Source of the DNA: UBA7703 sp963667195
GTDB taxonomy: Bacteria > Bacillota > Clostridia > Christensenellales > CAG-138
Assembly (NCBI GenBank): GCA_963667195.1
Contig: OY762962.1
Location: forward strand, 2,852,001-2,916,000
DNA: 64,000 nt
Reading direction: 5' to 3'
The stretch's first letter is position 1. Every line of letters begins with the position of its first letter. Made by a program: the position numbers and the translations under genes. Positions 54,624 through 64,000 of the stretch are shown here, one piece after another. A model generated the notes under the pieces. That model had not been told where the DNA came from. It saw only the letters and a program-made list of their open reading frames with translations, and made no database searches.

Positions 54624-55502
54624 ATGAAGATCATCGACCGCATCCAGTCCGGGCTGACGCTTTCGTTTGAGGTGTTCCCGCCGAAGTCAGATAAGCCGCT
54701 GGAGCCGCTGCTTGCCACGCTGGATCAGCTCTACACGCTCAAGCCGGACTTCATCAGCTGCACCTACGGCGCGATGGGCTCCAACAAAGGCCGGAACTTG
54801 GAGGTCGTCGAGCGCATTCAATCCGGCGGTTCATGCGAGGCACTTTCGCACTACACGTGTGTCGGCAACACGCGCGCGGATGTGGAGTCGGCGCTGGAAG
54901 AATATGCCGCAATCGGTGTGGAAAACCTGCTTGCGCTGCGCGGGGATTTTCCCGCGGGTGCTGCGAATTCGAGCGGAGATTTTCTGCACGCAAACGAGCT
55001 GATCTCGTTCATTCGTGAGAAGACGGACAGATTCTCCCTCGCCGCCGCGTGCTATCCAGAAAAGCATCTGCTCGCGGACTCGCTGGAAGCGGATATCGAA
55101 GCGCTGCTGAAAAAGCAGGAAGCGGGCGCATCGTTTCTGATGACGCAGCTTTGCTACAGCGTGGAGAACTACCTCAGATTCATCGATCACGCAAGAAAGC
55201 GCGGCGTGACGCTGCCAATCGTCGCGGGTGTGCTGCCGCTGCTCAAGAAAGACGGGCTTGTGCGCATGACGCTCAGCAACGGCTGCTCCATTCCGGCGGA
55301 GGTGTCCGCGCTCGTAGGACGTTATGGCGAGAGCGAGGAGAGCTTCCGCGCTGCCGGGCACGATTTCACCGTTTCGCTTGTGCAAAGATTGATTGCGGAG
55401 GGCGCAAGCGGCATCCACCTCTACACCTTAAATCGCTTTGAAGATGTGGAGAATCTGGTGTATGACGCGGGAATCCGCGAAAAACCGCAGGCGAAGAGAT
55501 AA
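54624..55502 (+). CDS. metF: 5,10-methylenetetrahydrofolate reductase
   Basis: 292 residues of the MTHFR TIM barrel. FEVFPPKSDKPLEPLLATL near the N-terminus has the catalytic Glu; FISCTYGAMGSNKGR, LLALRGDFP and FLMTQLCYSVENYLRFID are conserved FAD and folate contacts. Interconverts methylene- and methyl-THF, linking the corrinoid methyl pool to the rest of one-carbon metabolism. Twelve bp after RACo, so one transcript. No MetV-type zinc partner is seen. Confidence 0.95.
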   Translation: MKIIDRIQSGLTLSFEVFPPKSDKPLEPLLATLDQLYTLKPDFISCTYGAMGSNKGRNLEVVERIQSGGSCEALSHYTCVGNTRADVESALEEYAAIGVENLLALRGDFPAGAANSSGDFLHANELISFIREKTDRFSLAAACYPEKHLLADSLEADIEALLKKQEAGASFLMTQLCYSVENYLRFIDHARKRGVTLPIVAGVLPLLKKDGLVRMTLSNGCSIPAEVSALVGRYGESEESFRAAGHDFTVSLVQRLIAEGASGIHLYTLNRFEDVENLVYDAGIREKPQAKR

Positions 55503-55528
55503 TTCTTTTCGTTTTGAATGCAATACGA

Positions 55529-55534
55529 TATAAT
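55529..55534 (+). promoter_or_regulatory. Candidate -10 box of the riboswitch-folT transcript
   Basis: TATAAT with only a weak -35 match (TTTTCG at 17 bp). It would start a transcript about 50 nt before the riboswitch; the upstream operon may also read through. Confidence 0.4.
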
Positions 55535-55589
55535 CAACTCGTTCTCCACAAAAAAGTATGCTCTTTTGACGTGGTGACGAAAAAAGACA

Positions 55590-55688
55590 AGTAGAGTAGA
55601 TATTGTGCGTTAAGTGGCAGCAGGATGGGAAGTCGCCGCTGCACGAAAAGCGCCATCGCGCTTGCGGTGCAATATCGCGTCCGCTACT
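55590..55688 (+). promoter_or_regulatory. Tetrahydrofolate (THF) riboswitch
   Basis: Recognised from the conserved core GAGTAGATATTGTGCGTTAA at 55593-55612 and the matching 3' segment GGTGCAATATCGCGTCCGCT (about 55666-55685). P1 is AGTAG (55590-55594) with CTACT (55684-55688). The aptamer binds reduced folates. TTCCTCT at 55706-55712 could pair with the AAGGAGGAA ribosome site at 55749-55757, so control may be at translation. It precedes a folate transporter gene, the usual setting. Confidence 0.93.
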
Positions 55689-55763
55689 GCACCAAAACGG
55701 GAAATTTCCTCTCTTTGAGGCGATCCTGCATTTGTGCAGCGCAAACAGAAGGAGGAATTACAT

Positions 55764-57596
55764 ATGAAGCCTATCTCAACCAAACGTCTCTCGCTGTTGG
55801 CGATGTTCATCGCCCTACAGATTGTCCTATCAAAATTCTTGATGTTGCAGCTTGCGCCGTCCATACGTTTGAGCATCGACAGCGTACCGATTCTGCTAGC
55901 CGGCATTTGGTTCGGGCCAATCGCGGGCGGGATTGTCGGCGCTTTAGCGGACTTTCTGGGTACCATACTCTTCCCTACTGCCGGAACGTATTTTCCGCTG
56001 CTGACCGTCGCGTTTCTGCTCATCGGCGTTGTTGCGGGTCTGCTTTCGCGGATTGTCAAAGTCAAACAGCATATTTTACGAATCGCGCTCATCGTGATTC
56101 CCGCCGAGATCATCGGTTCTTATTTCTTCAAGAGTTATGCGCTATTCTTGCTCATCGGCAGACCGTTTGTTGAGCTGCTTGCCGCGCGCGCGCTCCCCGT
56201 CTCCATCGTGATGATCGTCAACACGATTCTTGTTACTGTGCTCTCGACGGCGCTTGGAGAGAGGGTGCTAAGCGAGCCAAAACAAGTTGCCTCTCAGCAG
56301 ACGAGCGCAAGCACCTCGCCGTCTTCCATGACGTATGAAGAGGCGCTGGATTACATCCATAGCGTCACCTGGCGCGGAAGCAGGCTTGGGCTTGAGCGCA
56401 CAAACGAACTCCTCCATCGAATCGGAGACCCGCATCTCAAGCTCAAGTTTGTGCATGTCGCCGGAACCAACGGAAAAGGCTCCACCTGCGCGATGATTGC
56501 AAAGACGCTCTCGCTTGCGGGGTATCAAACGGGTCTCTACATCTCGCCTTTTATCAACCGCTTCAACGAGCGCATGCAGATGAACGGAAACTCGATTTCC
56601 GACGAGATGATCGCCGAGATCACCGCGTTTATCAAGCCGCATGCGGAGGCGATGGCAGATCATCCGACCGAGTTTGAACTCATTACGGTCATCGCATTTG
56701 AATATTTCCTGCGCAGTCACGCGGATATTGTCGTACTGGAAGTCGGCATGGGCGGCGAGCTGGACTCCACCAACGTCATCGGCGCTCCTGAACTTGCGAT
56801 CATCACGAACATCGGCCTCGACCACACGCGTGAGCTTGGCCCGACGATTCACGATATTGCGTCCGCGAAAGCAGGCATCATCAAGCCCGGATGCGACGTT
56901 CTGATCTACGACCAAAACCCGGAAGCGGACGAAGTATTCGCTTCCGTCTGCCTCTCCCGCGGGGCGAAACTGCACATCACCGACCACAGCAGAATCTCGA
57001 ACGTGGCGGCGTCGCTCAACGCGCTGACGTTTGACTGCGCGCCGTATGGTACGCTCTCCTGTGGGCTCGTTGGAACCTATCAGGCGAAGAACGCCGCGGT
57101 CGCGATTACCGCAATTGAAATTCTGCAGCAAAAGGGTTGGAACATTTCGGCGCAAAATCTCAAGGATGGGCTGATCAGCGTCCGCTGGCCCGCGCGTTTT
57201 GAGCTGTTGCGGCGAAACCCGATCTTTATCGCAGACGGCGGGCACAATCCGCAGGGAATCGCGGCGGTAACGGAGAGTCTCAAGCAGCACTTCCCTGATC
57301 GGAAGATCACGTTTCTTATCGGCATCATGGCGGATAAGGACATCCCGCAAATGATCGATTCACTCGCACCGCTCGCGAAGGATTTCGTGACCGTCACACC
57401 CGACAATCCCCGTGCGTTGCATGCGGACGTGCTGGCCGCGATGCTCACGGAGCGGGGGCTTACCGCAATCTCACGCGACAACGTAAACGAAGGCATCCGT
57501 ACCGCAATCGAGCAGGCAGGGCCGGACGGCATCGTCTGCGCGCTCGGCTCGCTCTATCTGCTCGGCGACGTACGCAAAGCGCTCGGTGCACACTAA
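55764..57596 (+). CDS. folT-folC: FolT-FolC fusion: folate ECF transporter S component plus folylpolyglutamate synthase
   Basis: One continuous 610-residue frame. Residues 1-170 form the six-helix S component of a group II ECF transporter, FolT type (MFIALQIVLSKFLM, IWFGPIAGGIVGALADFLG, FPTAGTYFPLL). A Ser/Thr/Gln-rich linker (about 168-188) leads to a complete FolC (189-610): P-loop VHVAGTNGKGSTCAM, ITNIGLDHTRELG, and FIADGGHNPQGIAAV. It should import folate with the shared ECF module (not in the window) and add glutamates to trap it. ATG 55764 has AAGGAGG. Met189 has no ribosome site, so separate FolC synthesis is unlikely. Confidence 0.9.
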   Translation: MKPISTKRLSLLAMFIALQIVLSKFLMLQLAPSIRLSIDSVPILLAGIWFGPIAGGIVGALADFLGTILFPTAGTYFPLLTVAFLLIGVVAGLLSRIVKVKQHILRIALIVIPAEIIGSYFFKSYALFLLIGRPFVELLAARALPVSIVMIVNTILVTVLSTALGERVLSEPKQVASQQTSASTSPSSMTYEEALDYIHSVTWRGSRLGLERTNELLHRIGDPHLKLKFVHVAGTNGKGSTCAMIAKTLSLAGYQTGLYISPFINRFNERMQMNGNSISDEMIAEITAFIKPHAEAMADHPTEFELITVIAFEYFLRSHADIVVLEVGMGGELDSTNVIGAPELAIITNIGLDHTRELGPTIHDIASAKAGIIKPGCDVLIYDQNPEADEVFASVCLSRGAKLHITDHSRISNVAASLNALTFDCAPYGTLSCGLVGTYQAKNAAVAITAIEILQQKGWNISAQNLKDGLISVRWPARFELLRRNPIFIADGGHNPQGIAAVTESLKQHFPDRKITFLIGIMADKDIPQMIDSLAPLAKDFVTVTPDNPRALHADVLAAMLTERGLTAISRDNVNEGIRTAIEQAGPDGIVCALGSLYLLGDVRKALGAH

Positions 57597-57615
57597 CAAA
57601 CAATCGGAGGAAATC

Positions 57616-58248
57616 ATGGCTTTTCGCGATCAATCTATCGATGCATTCATGCAGGAACTCTCGTCCAAGGCGCCGATCCCCGGCGGCGGCGGTGCCAGCG
57701 CACTGGTCGGCGCGCTTTGCGCCGCGCTGACGCACATGGTCGCGTCCCTCACGGTCGGCAAGCCCAAGTATGCGGCGGTTGAGGCCGAGATGAACGAGGT
57801 GCTCAAGCAATCTGAATTGCTGACGAACCGGTTCCTCGACTTGATGGACGAGGATGCTTTGGCCTTCGAACCGCTTGCGCAAGCGTATCGGTTGCCCAAG
57901 GAAACAGAAGCCGAGAAAGCCGAAAAAGCGCGCGTGATGGAAACAGCTCTTAAGAGCGCCGTGCAGCCGCCGCTCCAGATCATGGAAACGTGCGCGCTTG
58001 TCGTGCCGCTGATCGCGCTCTGCGCGGAAAAAGGCAGCGTCGTCGCCGTCAGCGACGCGGGCGTTGCCGCCTCGCTCTGTCGCGCCGCTCTGGAAGGCGC
58101 GAGCCTGAACGTTTTCATCAACACGCAGGGCATGCAAGATAAATTGTATGCCGCATCTCTCAACCAGCGCGCGAAGGAACTTCTTGCGCAATTCGGTGCG
58201 GATTCGGAGAAGATCTACCGCGAAGTTCTCGTAAAACTCGGCATATAA
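57616..58248 (+). CDS. fchA: Methenyl-THF cyclohydrolase/formimino-THF cyclodeaminase (FchA/FTCD-C family)
   Basis: 210 residues of the helical cyclodeaminase family. APIPGGGGASALVGALCAALTHMVA is the conserved N-terminal folate-binding stretch; MDEDALAFEPLAQAYRLPK is also typical. In Clostridia this short form usually acts as methenyl-THF cyclohydrolase or formimino-THF cyclodeaminase; no histidine or purine degradation genes are here to decide. Twenty bp after folT-folC with GGAGG before the ATG, so part of the folate unit. Confidence 0.88.
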   Translation: MAFRDQSIDAFMQELSSKAPIPGGGGASALVGALCAALTHMVASLTVGKPKYAAVEAEMNEVLKQSELLTNRFLDLMDEDALAFEPLAQAYRLPKETEAEKAEKARVMETALKSAVQPPLQIMETCALVVPLIALCAEKGSVVAVSDAGVAASLCRAALEGASLNVFINTQGMQDKLYAASLNQRAKELLAQFGADSEKIYREVLVKLGI

Positions 58249-58306
58249 CACCAGACCATTTCTTTCCCCTTCGTTCCAGCGACCAACAAAACCGAAAGGG
58301 ATTCGT

Positions 58307-58882
58307 ATGCAGATTTGTATTTTGAACGGCAGTCCGCGGCTCCACGGCAACACAGCGGAGTTATTGAAGCCTTTTGTAGAGGAGCTCACCCAAGGCGGTG
58401 CAACTCTTACCAACTATACGCTCACGAAGATGAACATCGCGTCCTGCAAGGGTTGCTATCATTGCCAGGATGTGCCGAACGAATACGGCTGTTTCCAGAA
58501 GGACGACATGCATGAGGTTGCAAAATCCATCGTGGAAAGCGACCTGATCGTTCTCGCAACTCCGATCTATACCTGGTTCTGCACGACGGAACTCAAGGCG
58601 GTGCTGGATCGCTTTTACGGTCTTGCGAAATACTACCGTTCGGCAAAGGGCAACCTCGTCGAAGGAAAGCGTATAGCGATTCTCGCGACGCACGGCTACG
58701 ACGCGGCCTATGCCGCCGACCCGTTCGTGATTGGCATGCAGCGCATGTGCGAGCACTATCACCTTCGCTATGACGGCATGTATTCCGTGCGCGATGTGGA
58801 CGATCTCGCCTCGTTTCAAACCAAGCAGGCAATCAGTGGAGCAAAAGAATTTGCGCGGTATCTGCTGAGTAAGAAAGCCTAG
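58307..58882 (+). CDS. Flavodoxin-fold NAD(P)H-dependent oxidoreductase
   Basis: 191 residues. ICILNGSPRLHGNTAELL is the FMN phosphate loop; SCKGCYHCQDVPNEYGCFQKDDM carries the family's cysteine-rich stretch, and VLATPIYTWFCTTELKAVLDRFY the flavin-side loop. Iron-sulfur-flavoprotein-like but with only part of the cluster motif. Electron acceptor or partner unknown. It precedes the TetR gene in the same direction. Confidence 0.85.
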   Translation: MQICILNGSPRLHGNTAELLKPFVEELTQGGATLTNYTLTKMNIASCKGCYHCQDVPNEYGCFQKDDMHEVAKSIVESDLIVLATPIYTWFCTTELKAVLDRFYGLAKYYRSAKGNLVEGKRIAILATHGYDAAYAADPFVIGMQRMCEHYHLRYDGMYSVRDVDDLASFQTKQAISGAKEFARYLLSKKA

Positions 58883-58913
58883 CCTATATTCAACGAAAGA
58901 AAGCGTGTTCCGA

Positions 58914-59480
58914 ATGGCAGCGCCAAAGAATGACAACGTCAAACAAAAGATTCTCGATGCCGCAACCACCCTGTTTCAGGAGCGGCACGATGTCTCGCTT
59001 GCGGAAATCGCAAAAGCGGCGGGCGTGAGCAAAGGCACGCTGTTTTATCATTATCGCAGCAAGGCGGAGATCTATCTCGATCTCGGCGAGCGGTATTGGA
59101 GCAGGCTTTCGGACGATCTGCTCGTGTGGGTCGATAATCGCAAAAAAGACACGAGTCTACCCCGTCTCGTCCGATACACTTTCATTCGCGGCGCGTTTGA
59201 CGAAAGCGGACAGTTGCGTTTGCGGCTGTTTGTGGAGTCCATCTCCGGCGAAGAAGAAAGCCTGATTCGCGAGCGACTCAACGAGCAGTATGCGCACTTT
59301 AAGAACATCCTCAAATCGCGCATTTTAGAGCGCGCGCCTAGCGCGGACGGAGAGCAGCTTGCCTGGCTGCTCCTGACGCTGGTCGATGGTCTTATGGTGC
59401 AGAGCACGATGCAAAACGAAGGCATGGATGTCAACGCATTCATTGAATGGATGGCAAAGAGCTTTCCAAAGCTGATTTGA
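58914..59480 (+). CDS. TetR family repressor
   Basis: 188 residues from ATG 58914 (a GTG three codons earlier is possible). The N-terminal helix-turn-helix is clear: ILDAATTLFQERHDVSLAEIAKAAGVSKGTLFYHYRSKAEIY. The C-terminal ligand domain is unassigned. A perfect palindrome lies 129 bp after its stop at the promoter of the redox cluster, the likely operator. It has its own terminator. Confidence 0.9.
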   Translation: MAAPKNDNVKQKILDAATTLFQERHDVSLAEIAKAAGVSKGTLFYHYRSKAEIYLDLGERYWSRLSDDLLVWVDNRKKDTSLPRLVRYTFIRGAFDESGQLRLRLFVESISGEEESLIRERLNEQYAHFKNILKSRILERAPSADGEQLAWLLLTLVDGLMVQSTMQNEGMDVNAFIEWMAKSFPKLI

Positions 59481-59514
59481 TCGTTTGATTCAAAATTGAA
59501 TACTCGCTTCCACG

Positions 59515-59534
59515 GCGCGCCGGCAACGGCGCGC
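59515..59534 (+). terminator. Terminator after tetR
   Basis: GCGCGCCG/CGGCGCGC with a GCAA loop and a TATTTTCGTT tail. Confidence 0.75.
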
Positions 59535-59570
59535 TATTTTCGTTGAAACGGTATATTGTTACGCGTAATC

Positions 59571-59599
59571 TTGACAACTTTATTGTGAAATGCTACGCT
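59571..59599 (+). promoter_or_regulatory. Promoter of the GlpA-like redox cluster
   Basis: TTGACA, 17-bp spacer, TACGCT. The operator palindrome begins ten bases after the -10 box, covering the expected transcription start. Confidence 0.6.
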
Positions 59600-59608
59600 A
59601 CTATCGTA

Positions 59609-59628
59609 AGTCGGTCAGTTGACCGACT
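59609..59628 (+). promoter_or_regulatory. Palindromic operator, probable TetR-family site
   Basis: AGTCGGTCA-GT-TGACCGACT, a perfect 9-bp inverted repeat with a 2-base centre. It is placed across the transcription start of the redox cluster and downstream of a TetR-family gene. No second copy was noticed upstream of tetR. Confidence 0.7.
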
Positions 59629-59669
59629 CTATCAAAAAACGTTTCGCAATTCAAGTTTGGAGCGAACAC

Positions 59670-61381
<1,712 letters not shown>

Positions 61382-61385
<4 letters not shown>

Positions 61386-62647
61386 TCGAAGAACTGTATT
61401 TTGACGTGACCGTCATCGGCGCGGGCCCTGCCGGGCTTGCCGCGGCGCTCGCTTCGGATCGCGAAGGCGCACGGACGCTCCTCATCGAGCGGGAAGCGCG
61501 CCTCGGCGGAATCCTGAAGCAATGCATCCACGATGGATTCGGAGTTGTGCGCTTTGGCGAGAAGCTCTCCGGCCCGGAGTATGCGGAGCGTTTCATTGAG
61601 GAGTTGCCCCAGTCTGAAGTTACGGTTTGGACGCTCTCGTTCGTCAGCGAAATAAGTCGCAATCAGGAGGACAACATCCTCACCGTGATCACGCGCGAGG
61701 GAGTCAAGCGTGTTCGCACGCGATCCCTCATCTTCGCGACGGGTTGCCGGGAACGCACCTCGCGTCAGATCGGCGTGCAAGGTCGCCAATGCGCGGGTGT
61801 GTTCACCGCAGGCACCGCGCAGTATTACACCAACATCCTCGGCGAACTGCCGACAAAGCGCTGCGTCATCCTCGGCAGCGGGGATATCGGTCTCATCATG
61901 GCACGGCGGCTCACGCTCGAAGGCGCGGAGGTCGTCGGCGTCTACGAAGCGAAGCCAACGCCAAGCGGGCTGACCCGAAACATCAGCCAATGCCTCTGGG
62001 ATTTCGAGATTCCGCTCTATACCAGCAAGACCGTCACCCGCGTCATCGGAGATGTGCGGCTCAGCGCAGTCGAGATCGCGAGTGTAGACGCACGCATGAA
62101 CCTGATTGCGGGCACGGAGGAGATCATCCCCTGCGACGCGCTGATCCTCTCGGTCGGGCTCATCCCCGAAAACGAGCTTGCGGAGTCCATCGGTGTTCCG
62201 ATCGACTCCAAGACCAAGGGCGCAATTGTGGACGAGCAAAACGAATCCATGATTCGCGGGATATTCGCCTGCGGCAACGCGCTGCACGTCAACGACCTTG
62301 TCGATTACGTTTCGGAGAGCGGAGAGACGGCAGGCACCGCCGCTGCGCGCATGAGAACGCCGCGCAGCCTCGTGCCAGTGGAGTGCGATTCCTCTATGCT
62401 CTATCTCGTGCCGCAGCGGATCAATCGAAACACCGACTCAGCCGAGCGCGTCTTCTTCTTTCGCGCTTCCCGGGATATGGATCACGCGACGATGACCGTC
62501 ACGAAAGGTGAACGAACGTTGGCTGTTAAAACGTTTTCGCATCTGCGTCCGCCGGAGATGGAGCGCCTCTCCCTTGCCCTTCCCTCGGAGCAGCTCTACG
62601 GCTGCGAACCTGTCCGTTTTCATCTGGAGGAAACGATTCATGAATGA
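61382..62647 (+). CDS. NAD(P)/FAD-dependent oxidoreductase
   Basis: 421 residues. FAD motif VTVIGAGPAGLAAALASDREG, an NAD(P) motif CVILGSGDIGLIMARRLTLEG, and GIFACGNALHVNDLVDYVSESGE closing the FAD site. GGILKQCIHDGFG is characteristic of proteins found with GlpA-like dehydrogenases and DUF1667. It overlaps the previous gene by four bases (ATGA) and the next by eight, so the three products likely form one complex. It probably passes electrons between the dehydrogenase and NAD(P). Confidence 0.88.
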
Positions 62648-63017
62648 ACCGCTAGAAAGAGAGATCGTCTGCATCGTCTGCCCGAACGGCTGCCGTATCC
62701 GCTGCCGTGAGACGCAGGACGGCGTTCAGTGCACGGGTCAAGCCTGCAAGCGCGGAGAAGCATATGCGCGCGCCGAGCTGACGCGACCGATGCGCACCCT
62801 CACCACCAGCGTGAAGACCGCTTTTGCGGATTCCCCTGTCGTCAGCGTGCGCACGGATGGCGAAATTGAGAAAGCGAAGATGCAGGACGTAGTCAAAGCC
62901 CTTGCCGACGTGGTCGTGCAACAGCGCGTCAAGATCGGCGACGTAATCGCGCGCAACGTCTGCGACACGGGCGTAAACATCATTTGCACGAGCGACCGGC
63001 TCGTTCAACCCTATTGA
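62640..63017 (+). CDS. DUF1667 family protein
   Basis: 125 residues. The N-terminus has CIVCPNGCRIRC and CTGQACKRGEAYA, a four-cysteine pattern that could hold an iron-sulfur cluster; LTRPMRTLTTSV is the DUF1667 signature. Found with GlpA-like and FAD oxidoreductase genes in Clostridia, it is probably a small electron-transfer subunit. The ATG at 62640 follows a GAGGAAA site inside the previous gene; the longer open frame lies wholly in that gene. Confidence 0.88.
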   Translation: MNEPLEREIVCIVCPNGCRIRCRETQDGVQCTGQACKRGEAYARAELTRPMRTLTTSVKTAFADSPVVSVRTDGEIEKAKMQDVVKALADVVVQQRVKIGDVIARNVCDTGVNIICTSDRLVQPY

Positions 63018-63042
63018 CCGAAACGCGAAAGGAGCGCAATTA

Positions 63043-64000
63043 TGTCTCATCCATACAAAGATTTTGAACCCAATTGGGTGCGCGGCGAAATCCCCAAGGA
63101 CAGCTATCGTTCCATCTTCAAATGGGGTGCTCCGCTGGAAATCAAGCCACCCAGAGAATCTCTCTATAAACTCATGAAGGAGAAATTTCACCTCACGGAT
63201 GAAGATTTTCGCGCCTATCGCGAGGATATCGGCTTCGACAAGGTCGCGTTCGACCTCCCAACTCACCTGAGCGAGCAGGACATCCATGCGTTTCGGAATA
63301 TCGTTGGCGCGGATTTTGTGCGCACGGACGACTATGCGCGCCTTTCCGTCGCGTATGGCAAGACGATGTACGACCTGCTGCGCCTCCGCAACAAGATCGT
63401 GGAAAACGTGCCGGACGCGGTGCTCTATCCCGACACAAAGGAACAGATTGAGCAAGTCGTAGCCTATTGCGCTGCAAAGAAGATTCCCGTCTACGTCTAT
63501 GGCGGCGGCTCCTCCGTCACGCGCGGTGTCGAGTGCGTCAAGGGCGGGATCTCGCTGGATCTTCGCCTGCGCTTCAACAAGGTGATCGAGTTCAATGAGA
63601 TCGATCAGACGATCACGGTCGAAGCCGGCATGAGCGGCCCGAAGCTGGAGGAGACGCTGAACAACGCGCAGAAGCTCTTTGGAGCCAAGCGCGCATACAC
63701 CTGCGGGCATTTCCCGCAAAGCTTTGAGTATTCGTCTGTCGGCGGCTGGGTGGTCACGCGCGGCGCGGGTCAGAACTCCACCTACTACGGCTGCATTTCG
63801 GATATCGTGCTCGCGCAGGAATACGCAACGCCCATCGGCGTGATCAAGACCGACCGCTACCCGCGCAAGGCGACCGGCAGCGACCTTGGTCAAATCATGA
63901 TGGGCGGCGAGGGTACGTATGGCGTATTGACGCAAGTCACGCTCAAGGTGTTCCGCTATCTGCCCAAGACGATCCGCAGATTCTCCTACATGTTCAAAGA
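63043..64000 (+). CDS. FAD-binding oxidase, alkyl-DHAP-synthase-like, 3' end outside window
   Basis: 319 codons in the window. The FAD_binding_4 (PP-loop) domain is evident: YGGGSSVTRGVECVKGG, and GGWVVTRGAGQNSTYYGCISD resembles alkyldihydroxyacetonephosphate synthase and related GlcD-type oxidases. The first 100 residues (FEPNWVRGEIPKDSY) also fit the alkyl-DHAP synthase group. It could act in ether-lipid synthesis or oxidise a hydroxy acid; the missing C-terminus is needed to decide. AGGAG precedes the ATG, 25 bp after the DUF1667 gene. Confidence 0.82.

Noticed and set aside
56328..56330. Internal ATG (Met189) as an independent folC start
   Set aside because: No ribosome site lies upstream and the frame is continuous with folT, so the fusion is the simpler reading.

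Overview
The window reads as a chromosomal segment of an anaerobic Firmicute, most likely a Clostridia-class gut or sediment lineage. Pointers are a T-box leader, a tetrahydrofolate (THF) riboswitch, ECF-type folate transport, methyl-corrinoid one-carbon chemistry with a RACo-type activator, AGGAGG ribosome sites with several TTG starts, and a proofreading-deficient PolA. Codon choice is moderately GC-rich throughout. The exceptions are a low-GC gene next to two serine tRNAs (about 46.4-47.5 kb) and a gene-free stretch at 13.9-14.35 kb. No prophage, insertion sequence, CRISPR array or rRNA was seen.

Layout. 1-11.5 kb (minus strand): housekeeping genes in a long head-to-tail run: ABC-F ATPase, a degenerate glycerate-kinase-like protein, pyrimidine-nucleoside phosphorylase, polA, coaE, lytic transglycosylase, lspA, RluA-family pseudouridine synthase and a DUF885 lipoprotein cut by the window edge. 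11.7-13.9 kb (plus): an NlpC/P60 wall hydrolase and a radical SAM protein, followed by a probable small structured RNA. 14.3-17.9 kb (minus): GNAT, ROK sugar kinase, HAD phosphatase, proA. 18-24.4 kb: two overlapping flavodoxin-like genes, an APC permease, a GH36 alpha-galactosidase and a DegV protein. 24.5-27.3 kb: a large PAS/GGDEF/HD-GYP protein.

27.5-41.7 kb (minus): a T-box-controlled branched-chain amino acid operon in the order cimA-ilvB-ilvD-leuA-leuC-leuD-leuB-ilvN-ilvC. It is followed by a DUF815 ATPase and the exporter pair azlC-azlD. Citramalate synthase supplies 2-ketobutyrate from pyruvate and acetyl-CoA, so isoleucine, valine and leucine can be made without threonine deaminase apart from the final transamination. 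Pyruvate kinase lies directly upstream. 43.3-47.8 kb: a frameshifted GNAT, a divergent MocR regulator/EamA exporter pair, a low-GC DUF6615-like gene with a nuclease-like motif, and two tRNA-Ser genes.

49.9-58.2 kb: a one-carbon locus. A PucR-type regulator faces genes for a methyl-THF:corrinoid methyltransferase, a corrinoid protein, RACo and MetF. These are followed by a THF riboswitch, a single-polypeptide fusion of the folate ECF transporter S component (FolT) with folylpolyglutamate synthase (FolC), and a cyclodeaminase/cyclohydrolase. The FolT-FolC fusion under a folate-sensing riboswitch is the most striking item in the window. 58.3-64 kb: a flavodoxin-like gene and a TetR regulator, then a perfect palindromic operator at the promoter of a four-gene redox cluster: GlpA-like dehydrogenase with a BON-like N-terminus, NAD(P)/FAD oxidoreductase, DUF1667 protein, and an alkyl-DHAP-synthase-like FAD oxidase cut by the window edge.
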